Source: Myxococcales bacterium
Lineage (GTDB): Bacteria > Myxococcota_A > Polyangia > Nannocystales > Nannocystaceae
Assembly (NCBI GenBank): GCA_020431135.1
Contig: JAGQIT010001018.1
Location: 1-8,066, forward strand
Direction of reading: 5' to 3'
Length of the DNA: 8,066 bases
Shown: positions 1 to 5,878 of the stretch, one piece after another
How the letters are laid out: each line of letters opens with the position of its first letter
How positions within the stretch are numbered: the stretch's first letter is position 1
Made by a program: the position numbers and the translations under genes
Notes under the pieces: model-generated
Seen by the model: the letters and a program-made list of their open reading frames with translations, nothing else
Database searches by the model: none
What the model was told of the DNA's origin: nothing

Positions 1-177
1 CCCTCGCGGGGACCTCTCCTTTCGCGCGTCCCGGGGCCGCGAGGCGCTCTGAGGCGCGTGTCCGTCGGCGATCTCCTCGTAGTCGAGATCAAAGGCGACG
101 CGGAGGACATAAGCGACGCGCTGCTCCGGGGTCAGGCGCTCGAGAATCGTCATGAAGCCGAAGGTCAGGTCGACGAC
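1..177 (-). pseudogene. Remnant of an ECF sigma factor (SigJ/ECF41-like), region 4; runs off the left edge
   Basis: Read on the minus strand, in the frame of the ATG at 153-151, the sequence encodes DLTFGFMTILERLTPEQ followed by RVAYVLRVAFDLDYEEIA. This matches sigma region 4 of SigJ/ECF41-type extracytoplasmic-function sigma factors, where the pattern LERL-(S/T)-P-x-(E/Q)-R-x-A-x-x-L and F-(D/G)-x-x-Y-x-E-I-A is characteristic. These proteins direct RNA polymerase to alternative promoters. After EIA the expected recognition helix is lost: the frame stays open to the edge but reads DGHAPQSASRPRDARKERS, only faintly like the usual SxAAxRQLxxRARK segment. Region 2 should lie upstream, above position 200, but that DNA belongs to the neighbouring lipoprotein gene and a hairpin lies between. 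So this is a truncated, probably dead fragment. A gene resuming left of the window cannot be excluded. The family match is from memory of the consensus. Confidence 0.6.
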
Positions 178-193
178 GGGCTGTGGACAGCCC
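178..193 (-). terminator. GC hairpin downstream of the EF-hand lipoprotein gene
   Basis: GGGCTG-TGGA-CAGCCC forms a perfect 6-bp stem with a 4-base loop; a seventh T-A pair can close it to a 2-base loop. It begins 12 bases after the TAG stop of the minus-strand gene ending at 206. It is well placed for an intrinsic terminator, but no T-run follows in the direction of transcription, so it could also be a simple 3'-end stabilising hairpin. Confidence 0.4.
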
Positions 194-205
194 CGGTCGC
201 CGCCC

Positions 206-1387
206 CTACTGGCAGGGGAGGTGGACGTCGACGACCTCGCCGCTGCGCAGCGCCCCGAGCTCGTCGCGGAACTCGAAGCCCGCGCGCTCGACCCCGCAGT
301 TGCCGCGCTCGTCGCAGTCGTAGCTCCGGCTGTAGCCGAGGTCGATGGCGACGAGCTCCGCGGACGCGACCGGGACGAGCTCGTCGAGGGTGCCGCGGCG
401 GTTGCTGTCGTGATCGGACCAGAGCACGAGCTCGTGGAAGATCGGGTCGGCGGCGGTGATCCTGCCGTCGAGGTCGACGTCGAACTCCGCGAGCGCCTCG
501 AAGCCGTGCCCGGCGCGCAGGCCCGTGCTCATGATCGTCCCGCTGCCGAAGAGCTCGCGGCCGCTGTCGATGACCCCGTCGCCGTCACGGTCGAGGGCCA
601 GCCACGGCGCCGCCGGCCAGTCGGTGCTCAGGCACGCCCCGAGCCCGCTGATGTCGAAGTCCGCGGCGCCGGCGTTCTCGAAGCGGATCGGCCCGCCGTC
701 GAAGTTGACGACGAGCGGCGTCCAGCAGCACGGGTCGTTGGTGCCGCAGCAGGGATCGTCGCTCACCCACTCGTCGACCTGGAGAACGCCGTCGATGAGC
801 GCGCAGTAGAGGCCCTGGCACTCGCCCTCCTCGAAGACGTCGTCGGGCGTGCAGGCGTGCTCGACGGCGCACTCCGTCCAGATCTCGGCGCCCCACTGGA
901 CGACGCAGAGCGAGGTGCCGCTCTCGCCTCCCTCGGTCGTGCAGGCCGTCTCGTGCTCGCCCTCGCAGTAGAAGAGGGGCTCGGGCGCCTCGCCCCAGAC
1001 CTGCGCGGCGGTCCAGGCGTCGGCGATCTCGTCGGGGCTCATGCCCTCGAGGAGGAAGCCGCAGTCGTCGCCGCCGGAGTCCGAGGTCGCGCCGCCGCCG
1101 TCCGTGTCCGTGTCCGTGTCCGTGTCGCCGCCGACCGTCGTCGTCGAGCCGCCGTCCGTGTCCGTGCCGCCCCCCTCCGTGTCCGCGCTGTCGCTGTCGG
1201 AGCCGCCCTCGCTGGTCGAGCTCGCGTCGCTGTCCGAGCTCTCTGAGCTGTCCTCCGAGTCCCCCACCGACGCGGTGCCGACCGGATCGGGGCTCCCCTT
1301 GTCGCAGGCGGCGGTGAGGCCGAGGAGGAGGCAGAGCGCGAGGGGAGCGGAGGCGATCGAGCAGGTCACGGCCCTGGTGTGAAGCAC
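206..1387 (-). CDS. Secreted lipoprotein with Cys-rich region and C-terminal FrpC/RTX-like EF-hand calcium module
   Basis: The product is 393 aa from the GTG at 1387. The N-terminus (residues 1-28) is a lipoprotein signal peptide with a hydrophobic core and the lipobox LTAAC; C28 would be lipidated. Residues 29-108 are a low-complexity Asp/Ser/Thr/Gly linker. Residues 109-221 are rich in cysteine and include two CC pairs. The C-terminal part (about 224-345) starts with PLVVNFDGG and contains EF-hand-like loops: DRDGDGVIDSGRE (266-278), followed by LFG; DVDLDGRITAAD (303-314); and a third, looser loop DHDSNRRGTLDE (325-336). The order DxDGDGxIDxGxELFG, GFxALAEFD, and LxLWxDxxxxG resembles the calcium-binding module of FrpA/FrpC-type RTX proteins. 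A surface calcium-binding role is inferred. Asp at +2 after the Cys would mean inner-membrane retention under the E. coli rule, which may not hold here. Start choice: GTG 1387 gives a basic n-region; GTG 1369 is possible; ATG 1603 has a good AAGGAG 6 bases upstream but would put 72 residues before the signal peptide. Confidence 0.8.
   Translation of the reverse strand: MLHTRAVTCSIASAPLALCLLLGLTAACDKGSPDPVGTASVGDSEDSSESSDSDASSTSEGGSDSDSADTEGGGTDTDGGSTTTVGGDTDTDTDTDGGGATSDSGGDDCGFLLEGMSPDEIADAWTAAQVWGEAPEPLFYCEGEHETACTTEGGESGTSLCVVQWGAEIWTECAVEHACTPDDVFEEGECQGLYCALIDGVLQVDEWVSDDPCCGTNDPCCWTPLVVNFDGGPIRFENAGAADFDISGLGACLSTDWPAAPWLALDRDGDGVIDSGRELFGSGTIMSTGLRAGHGFEALAEFDVDLDGRITAADPIFHELVLWSDHDSNRRGTLDELVPVASAELVAIDLGYSRSYDCDERGNCGVERAGFEFRDELGALRSGEVVDVHLPCQ
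1100..1126. repeat. Hexanucleotide tandem repeat (GTCCGT)4.5 inside the lipoprotein linker
   Basis: Four and a half perfect copies of GTCCGT (ACGGAC on the coding strand) encode the alternating Thr-Asp stretch at about residues 89-96 of the lipoprotein. The 6-base unit keeps the frame, so slippage would change linker length rather than switch the gene off. Shorter related copies occur at about 1154-1166. Confidence 0.85.
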
Positions 1388-1583
1388 GCGGCGTGCCAAC
1401 CTCGCGGGCTGCGAGAACCTGGGCTCGCGCGCATCCGCCGGCTCGCCGGCGGCGCCTCGAGCTTCGCCGGAGGAGCATCGTTCCCGGGGTCGGAGGGGGG
1501 CCGAGGGTCGGTCGCCCAGCGCCAGGTGAGCGGCGCTCGCAGAGGCGTCGGGAGGGGCGGCCGCGGGGCGCACCGCGACGCAA

Positions 1584-1603
1584 ATGTCAGCCATCCCTGA
1601 CAT
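1584..1603. promoter_or_regulatory. Operator-like inverted repeat ATGTCAG-N6-CTGACAT
   Basis: Perfect 7-bp arms ATGTCAG and CTGACAT are separated by CCATCC. This 20-bp dyad fits the spacing of a dimeric helix-turn-helix regulator site. It lies about 200 bases upstream of the preferred start of the minus-strand lipoprotein gene (1387) and exactly covers the alternative ATG start at 1603, which has AAGGAG at 1610-1615. It could act as an operator for that gene. The cognate regulator is unknown. Confidence 0.4.
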
Positions 1604-1656
1604 GCGCGGCTCCTTCGAACAGGGCGATCCGCGCGGCGTTCGCTCGATATCGACCG

Positions 1657-1679
1657 CGCGTCGCTAGCCGGGGCTCGAC
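1657..1679. repeat. Third, short copy of the repeat core
   Basis: CGCGTCGC-TA-GCCGGGG-C-TCGAC matches the repeat cores that begin at 1719 and 1833 at 20 positions, with two small insertions (2 bases and 1 base). The similarity fades after the TCGAC. In such GC-rich DNA this may be chance, but its position in series with the two clearer copies makes a decayed copy plausible. Confidence 0.3.
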
Positions 1680-1718
1680 GGGCTCGGCGGGTCCGTTCAC
1701 CGCCTGCCCGAGCCGTCT

Positions 1719-1786
1719 CGCGTCACGCCGGGGTCGAACGCCGCGACCACACCTCGCCGAGATCCACGAGGCCGCGCCCGCCGGGG
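1719..1786. repeat. Diverged direct repeat, copy A (duplicate of the IgGFc-like gene's 3' end)
   Basis: These 68 bases align without gaps to 1833-1900, offset 114, with 10 mismatches (about 85% identity by my hand count). The partner copy covers the last 12 codons and stop of the IgGFc-like gene plus 28 bases beyond. Read in the same frame (114 is divisible by 3), copy A gives PGGRGLVDLGEVW against LGGIGLADLSEE-stop, so the stop codon is replaced by TGG. It is best explained as a partial duplication of the gene end that has since drifted. Confidence 0.75.
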
Positions 1787-1797
1787 CGTACACGCCC
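1784..1797 (-). terminator. Possible hairpin downstream of the IgGFc-like gene
   Basis: GGGCGTACACGCCC can form a 5-bp stem with a 4-base TACA loop. It begins 63 bases after the TAG of the minus-strand gene ending at 1861 and sits at the edge of repeat copy A. No T-run follows. In DNA this GC-rich such short stems are common, so the assignment is weak. Confidence 0.22.
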
Positions 1798-1832
1798 GCC
1801 GGGCCGGCTCTCGCGGACCCCTAGCGCGGCTT

Positions 1833-1900
1833 CGCGTCGCGCCGGGGTCGACCGCCGCGGCTACTCCTCGCTGAGATCCGCGAGGCCGATCCCGCCGAGG
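1833..1900. repeat. Diverged direct repeat, copy B (3' end of the IgGFc-like gene)
   Basis: This is the presumed source copy of the repeat at 1719-1786. It spans the C-terminal codons and TAG stop of the minus-strand IgGFc-like gene and 28 bases of its 3' flank. The two copies are separated by 46 unrelated bases (1787-1832). Confidence 0.75.
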
Positions 1901-3525
1901 TGGGCCGACGCCGTCGCCTCGCCGTGGCCGAGGAGCACGAGGCCGAAGGGCTCGGCGCTGGTCGCCTCGTGGTGCCCGGCCGCGACCGGGACGACGGCGA
2001 TCTCGTGGCCGCCGACGGCGATCTCGAAGCCGTCGACCGGCGCCCCGTCGATCATCACCGCGGCGCCGCCGAGCGGGCGCGTCACCCAGGCGACGTGGGC
2101 GTCCTGCTCCGCCGGGGTGGCGAAGGCGTAGCGCGCCCGCTGCTGCTCGACCGCCGGCGCCTGGACCATCGCCGGGTCGCCGATCCCGCCCGCCTTGCCG
2201 GCGCTGCGCAGGTAGTAGACCGGCATGAAGGGGCCGTCGCCCGTGAACACCGCGGCGCCCTCGAGCTCGAGCTCGACCCACTCGCCGCGCTCGCCGAGGG
2301 TGATCGGCGCGGGCGCCTTGTCGGCGCCGGTGACCGCGACGTCGACCGTCACCCCGTCGGCGCCGGCGTAGATCCGCCAGACGCCGGCGCCGTCCTGCCA
2401 CGCCGGCGCCGGGCCGCCGACGTAGCTGCGCCCCCAGGTGGCGACCGGCAGCAGCGGCTCGTAGAGGTGGTCGCACTCCGGGACGTCGGCCGGGACCTGG
2501 GCGCAGCGGCTGCCGCCGACCACGGCGATCGGCTTGTCGGCGGCGATCAGGGTGCCCGAGAGGTCGCGCAGCAGCGGCTCCGGCTGGGCCTTGGCCGAGG
2601 CGCCGATCCGCAGGGTGTCGCCGCGGTGGAGGGTGAGCTCGCCGGTCTCGCCGGGGCCGACCATCGGGATCGGCAGGCCGCTGCCGGCGGTCGTCGTCGG
2701 CGGCGTCCACTGGACGTGGGTGTAGTCGTCGACCGCGACGATCGTGAAGTAGCTCGGCTCGTGGAGCGCCGGGTACGAGGGGACGATGTACTCGAGGCCG
2801 AGGGCGTGGTCCGGGAGGAGGAGGCCGCTGTCGCTCGACGGGAGCTGCAGCGGCGCCTGCTGGTGGACGATCACCGGCATGTCGCTGACCACCCGGTGCG
2901 AGCCGCCGGCGAAGACCGCCGAGAACTCGCCGATCGCCTCGCCGGGGATCGTGAAGAGGTGGCCGGCGCCGGGCCCCAAGACCACCGGCGCGCCGACGGC
3001 GATCTCGTCGTGGGTGCCGCGCGGGGTCTCGAGGAGCTGGACGGTCGCCGGCGCGTCGCTGATGTTGGTGACCATCAGGCCGTCGGGCTCGTCGGCGTTC
3101 TGGGCCGAGGCCTGGGTGGTGAAGGAGCAGCCCGCCGCCGACGGGTCGCCCTCGACCTCGACGAGCTCGCAGGGCCCGCGGCACAGGCCGTCGACGCAGC
3201 GCTCGTCGCCCTCGCAGGCCTCGATCTCGAGGCTCTGGCCCCCGTCGTCGCAGACCTCGCGGCCGAGGCCGTCGGCGGTGCACACGGCCGTCCCCGGCTC
3301 GCACAGCAGCGGCTCGCCGGGCGCCCCGGTGCTCTCGATCTCCGCGTCGTCGGCGTCGGAGCCGTCGGTCGCCGAGGTCGCGTCCTCCCCCTCACCGGGG
3401 GTGCAGGCGACGATCGGCGCGGCGAGGAGGAGCAGGCGCGCGGCGCAGGCGAGGCGCAGCCGCAGCCCGGTCGGGCGCGGCCAGGGGCGCGAGTGCGAGG
3501 AGGTGGCGGGGCGTGGGCGGGTCAT
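1861..3525 (-). CDS. Surface lipoprotein with IgGFc-binding-like domain
   Basis: The product is 554 aa. The signal peptide has a long Arg-rich n-region, a Leu-rich core and the lipobox IVAC (C41 lipidated). A Thr/Ser/Asp/Glu linker (42-72) follows. Residues 75-133 hold eight cysteines, a small disulphide-rich module common before such domains in myxobacterial proteins. The main domain (about 150-470) resembles the IgGFc-binding N-terminal family. Its hallmark is at 329-369: ADKPIAVVGGSRCAQVP, then CDHLYEPLLPVATWGRSYV, with a Cys pair C341/C351; supporting blocks are VVSDMPVIVHQ (212-222) and YIVPSYP. In animals the family is found in mucus and Fc-binding proteins; in bacteria its ligand is generally unknown, so adhesion or matrix binding at the cell surface is inference. 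The ATG at 3525 is preferred because it directly precedes the signal peptide and has GGAGG just upstream, although only 2 bases away. An in-frame GTG at 3663 would add 46 residues that do not look like part of a signal. The gene diverges from the hydrolase lipoprotein gene starting at 3719. Confidence 0.85.
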   Translation of the reverse strand: MTRPRPATSSHSRPWPRPTGLRLRLACAARLLLLAAPIVACTPGEGEDATSATDGSDADDAEIESTGAPGEPLLCEPGTAVCTADGLGREVCDDGGQSLEIEACEGDERCVDGLCRGPCELVEVEGDPSAAGCSFTTQASAQNADEPDGLMVTNISDAPATVQLLETPRGTHDEIAVGAPVVLGPGAGHLFTIPGEAIGEFSAVFAGGSHRVVSDMPVIVHQQAPLQLPSSDSGLLLPDHALGLEYIVPSYPALHEPSYFTIVAVDDYTHVQWTPPTTTAGSGLPIPMVGPGETGELTLHRGDTLRIGASAKAQPEPLLRDLSGTLIAADKPIAVVGGSRCAQVPADVPECDHLYEPLLPVATWGRSYVGGPAPAWQDGAGVWRIYAGADGVTVDVAVTGADKAPAPITLGERGEWVELELEGAAVFTGDGPFMPVYYLRSAGKAGGIGDPAMVQAPAVEQQRARYAFATPAEQDAHVAWVTRPLGGAAVMIDGAPVDGFEIAVGGHEIAVVPVAAGHHEATSAEPFGLVLLGHGEATASAHLGGIGLADLSEE

Positions 3526-3558
3526 GTCCTCCAGGTCGGCCACCCCCGCGGGGCGTTG

Positions 3559-3570
3559 CGCGGGCCCGCG
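3559..3570. repeat. Perfect 12-bp palindrome in the divergent intergenic region
   Basis: CGCGGGCCCGCG lies 34-45 bases upstream of the IgGFc-like gene's start. A second perfect palindrome, CCCCGCGGGG, lies at 3544-3553, and a CGGGCGC-N6-GCGCCCG inverted repeat at 3608-3627. All are pure G/C, so chance is a serious alternative, but they fall within the 193 bases that must hold both divergent promoters. Confidence 0.3.
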
Positions 3571-3652
3571 AAGTTTCTCGATCGGCTCCGCCGCGCAGGC
3601 GCAGGCGCGGGCGCGCCGGGGCGCCCGTGGAGACTCCTCGCGCGCCGCGAGC

Positions 3653-3682
3653 TTGCCGCTCACGCGACGGACGTGCTGTCAT
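3653..3682 (+). promoter_or_regulatory. Candidate sigma-70-type promoter of the hydrolase lipoprotein gene
   Basis: TTGCCG (3653-3658) and TGTCAT (3677-3682), 18 bases apart, each match four of six positions of the -35 and -10 consensus. Transcription would start near 3689, about 30 bases before the ATG at 3719. The match is by eye and moderate. Confidence 0.3.
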
Positions 3683-3705
3683 GCGCGACACTGACCTCTG
3701 CCCCT

Positions 3706-3710
3706 GAGGA
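3706..3710 (+). promoter_or_regulatory. Ribosome binding site deciding the hydrolase start
   Basis: GAGGA sits 8 bases upstream of the ATG at 3719. This favours 3719 over the in-frame TTG at 3716 and the ATG at 3728, though all three leave the signal peptide intact. Confidence 0.6.
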
Positions 3711-3718
3711 TCCCCTTG

Positions 3719-5836
3719 ATGACGCCCATGATCGCCGCTCGCCCCCGCCTCTCCCTCCGCGTCGCGCCCCTCGCCGCGCTCGCCTCCCTCGCCCTCCTGA
3801 CCGCCGCGTGCGGCGACGACGGGACCTCGAGCGCGAGCGCCACCGACGGCTCGACCTCGTCGTCGACCTCCGACGCGACCACGGGCACGACCGGTGAGAC
3901 CACGGCCGCGACCGAGACCACCGGCGGCACCGGGACGACCACCGGCGGCCTCGAGCCCGCCGACGTCCCGCCGGGCTGCAACCCGATCGCCTACGAGAAC
4001 GACTGCCTCCTCCCCTACCCCTCCGACTTCTTCCTCGTCGACGACGCTGAGCTGCCGAACGGCAGGCGCGTCGCCCTCACCGAGGAGGCGACGCCGACGA
4101 CGATGGCCGGGATGTCGCTGAACACCCTCGGCCACCACCCGGCCGACGGCTTCTCGCACCACCAGCCGATCCTCGCGGTCTTCCCCGAGGGCATCGACAC
4201 CGCGAACCTCAACTTCCACCTCGACGGCGGCGACGCGACCCTCGACCCGGCGAGCCCGACGATCCTCCTCAACGCCGACACCGGCGAGCTCGTCCCCCAC
4301 TGGGTCGAGCTCGACGCGATGACCGCGAGCCCGGCCGAGCAGGCGCTGATCCTCCGGCCGCTCGTCGTCCTCGACGACAGCGCGCGCTACATCGTCGCCT
4401 ACCAGGGGCTGGTCTCGGCGATGGGCCTCGAGGTCGAGCCGCCCAAGGGCTTCGCCCACATCCTCGCCGGCGAGGTCGAGGGCGACGCGGTCCTCGAGCC
4501 GCTCGCCGCCCGCTACGAGTCGACGATCTTCCCCGATCTCGAGGCCGCCGGCGTCCCGCGCGACCGCCTCCAGCTCGCCTGGGAGTTCACGACCGCGAGC
4601 GACGAGCGCAACACCCGGGACCTCCTGGCGATCCGCGACGACATGCTCGCCTGGCTCGCCGACAACGACCCGCAGGTGATGATCGACAAGGTCCTCCCCG
4701 ACCACAACGAGGACATCGCCCTGCGCCTCGAGGGCCGCGTCCAGGTCCCGCTCTACCTCGAGGAGGACGAGTCGATGGCGCTCCTGAACCGCGACGGCGG
4801 CGGCGACGTCGTCGCCAACGGCGAGCACTGGGTGCCCTTCACCCTCCAGGTGCCGACCACCGCCTTCCCCCTCGACCCGAACTACGAGCCCGCGCGGATC
4901 ATCCAGTTCGGCCACGGCTTCTTCGGCGAGCGCGAGGAGATCAACTGGTCGGCGATGCGCGGCTTCTCGGTCGAGCGCGGCCTCGTGATGATCGCCACCG
5001 AGTGGGCCGGCATGGCCTACGAGGATCAGGCGTCTGTCGTCGAGTACATCGGCAAGCAGGCCGGCGACACCTTCCTCTTCACCGATCGCCTTCACCAGTC
5101 CTTCGCCAACCAGCTCGCGCTGACGGCGGCGATCAAGACGACGCTGACCGAGGTCCCGGAGCTCCAGATCCTCGACCAGCTCGTCTACGACCCCGACCAG
5201 CTCTACTACTACGGGATCAGCCAGGGCTCGATCTTCGGCGTCGTCTTCATGGCCCTGACGCCGACGATGGAGCGCGCCGTCCTCAGCGTCGGCGGCGGCC
5301 CCTACTCGCTGATGATGTCGCGCTCCGGCTCGTTCAGCGACCTCTTCGCCCTGATGAAGCTGCAGATCGGCGATCGCCCGCTCGAGGTCCAGAAGTTCAT
5401 CACCCTCAGCCAGCACGTCTTCGACCGCGTCGACCCGACGACCTACTCGCGGCGGGTGCTCCTCGACCCCTACCCCGACAGCTCGGACCGGCGGATCCTC
5501 TTCCAGTACGGCGTCGGCGATCACTCGGTGAACAACCTCGCCAGCGAGCTGCTGATCCGCGCGGGCGGCCTCGACATGCTCGCGCCGACGGCCGCGCAGC
5601 CCTACGGCGTCGGCACCGTCGACGCGCCGGCGCCGGGCTCGGCCGCGGTCGTCGCCGACTACAACCTCGACGAGCTCCCGGGGATCTACTCGGAGCTGCC
5701 GCCGGAGCCGCCGAACGAGGAGAACGTCCACGAGCTCGTCCGCCGCAACCCGAAGATGCGCGACCAGATCGACGCCTTCTGGCAGATCGACCCGGTGCTC
5801 GACAACTTCTGCGACGGGCCCTGCGACCCGGAGTAG
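3719..5836 (+). CDS. Large secreted lipoprotein, putative alpha/beta-hydrolase (lipase/esterase-like)
   Basis: The product is 705 aa. A signal peptide with basic n-region ends in the lipobox LTAAC (C31), with Gly at +2. A Ser/Thr/Gly linker runs from 33 to about 78. The mature part starts with a block containing CLLPYPSDFF (96-105) and a region (about 148-250) with ALILRPLVVLDDSARYIVA, reminiscent of the N-terminal domain of bacterial virulence-factor-type lipases. The catalytic half shows an oxyanion-loop-like HGFFG (399-403) and a nucleophile elbow GISQG (499-503, Ser501). D601 in GVGDHSV is a candidate acid and H671 in NVHELVRR a candidate catalytic His. This suggests an envelope-anchored ester hydrolase; the substrate is unknown. 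The triad assignment is by motif and order only, and activity is unproven. The gene is divergent from the IgGFc-like lipoprotein gene, and 42 bases separate it from the LiaF-like gene, so the two plus-strand genes may be co-transcribed. Confidence 0.82.
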   Translation: MTPMIAARPRLSLRVAPLAALASLALLTAACGDDGTSSASATDGSTSSSTSDATTGTTGETTAATETTGGTGTTTGGLEPADVPPGCNPIAYENDCLLPYPSDFFLVDDAELPNGRRVALTEEATPTTMAGMSLNTLGHHPADGFSHHQPILAVFPEGIDTANLNFHLDGGDATLDPASPTILLNADTGELVPHWVELDAMTASPAEQALILRPLVVLDDSARYIVAYQGLVSAMGLEVEPPKGFAHILAGEVEGDAVLEPLAARYESTIFPDLEAAGVPRDRLQLAWEFTTASDERNTRDLLAIRDDMLAWLADNDPQVMIDKVLPDHNEDIALRLEGRVQVPLYLEEDESMALLNRDGGGDVVANGEHWVPFTLQVPTTAFPLDPNYEPARIIQFGHGFFGEREEINWSAMRGFSVERGLVMIATEWAGMAYEDQASVVEYIGKQAGDTFLFTDRLHQSFANQLALTAAIKTTLTEVPELQILDQLVYDPDQLYYYGISQGSIFGVVFMALTPTMERAVLSVGGGPYSLMMSRSGSFSDLFALMKLQIGDRPLEVQKFITLSQHVFDRVDPTTYSRRVLLDPYPDSSDRRILFQYGVGDHSVNNLASELLIRAGGLDMLAPTAAQPYGVGTVDAPAPGSAAVVADYNLDELPGIYSELPPEPPNEENVHELVRRNPKMRDQIDAFWQIDPVLDNFCDGPCDPE

Positions 5837-5860
5837 GCGCGGTTTACCGCCGGCCCGGGA

Positions 5861-5877
5861 TCCGCGACACTCGCGGA
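5861..5877. promoter_or_regulatory. Perfect 17-bp dyad TCCGCGA-CAC-TCGCGGA abutting a start codon
   Basis: Seven-base arms are separated by CAC, ending one base before the ATG at 5879. There is no separate Shine-Dalgarno sequence in the leader, so the dyad either is a protein operator that would also block initiation or forms an RNA hairpin (7-bp stem, 3-base loop) that occludes the start. A weak hairpin GCGG-TTTA-CCGC lies just upstream at 5839-5850. Confidence 0.5.
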
Positions 5878-5878
5878 C

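Larger units (their letters stand above)
1388..1860. other. Gene-free stretch between two minus-strand lipoprotein genes
   Basis: No convincing gene is visible in these 473 bases. The open frames present use third positions with more A/T than the neighbouring genes and their translations match nothing I recognise. The stretch holds a 20-bp inverted repeat at 1584-1603, a 10-bp perfect palindrome TCGATATCGA at 1644-1653, a diverged duplicate of the downstream gene's 3' end (1719-1786), a third short copy of part of it (1657-1679) and a possible hairpin at 1784-1797. It should contain the promoter of the minus-strand lipoprotein gene that starts at 1387, but no clear -35/-10 pair stands out. 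Confidence 0.6.

Noticed and set aside
58..459. Plus-strand 133-codon frame at the left end
   Set aside because: It is antisense to the sigma-like fragment and to the C-terminus of the lipoprotein; after a short mixed start it becomes an Arg-rich shadow frame.
1728..1745. TTCGA-CCCCGG motif on the minus strand resembling a tRNA T-arm
   Set aside because: The flanking bases cannot pair into a T-stem, and no acceptor, D or anticodon stem is found around it; the motif is part of the direct repeat.
1587..1793. Small 68-codon minus-strand frame in the gene-free stretch
   Set aside because: It has no recognisable domain, relaxed third-position use and no clear ribosome site, and its start lies inside the degenerate repeat.
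1697..3304. 535-codon minus-strand frame overlapping the IgGFc-like gene
   Set aside because: It is a frame-shifted reading of the same strand as the IgGFc-like gene, extremely Arg-rich, with no recognisable domain; the lipoprotein reading frame explains the sequence.
2449..3312. Three copies of a GCAGCAGCGGCTC-like string within the IgGFc-like gene
   Set aside because: All encode Glu-Pro-Leu-Leu with the organism's preferred codons; the flanks differ, so this is codon bias and chance rather than a repeat element.
1900..3897. 665-codon plus-strand frame across the IgGFc-like gene and the divergent region
   Set aside because: It is antisense to the lipoprotein gene and runs through the promoter region and into the hydrolase signal peptide, which no real gene here would do.
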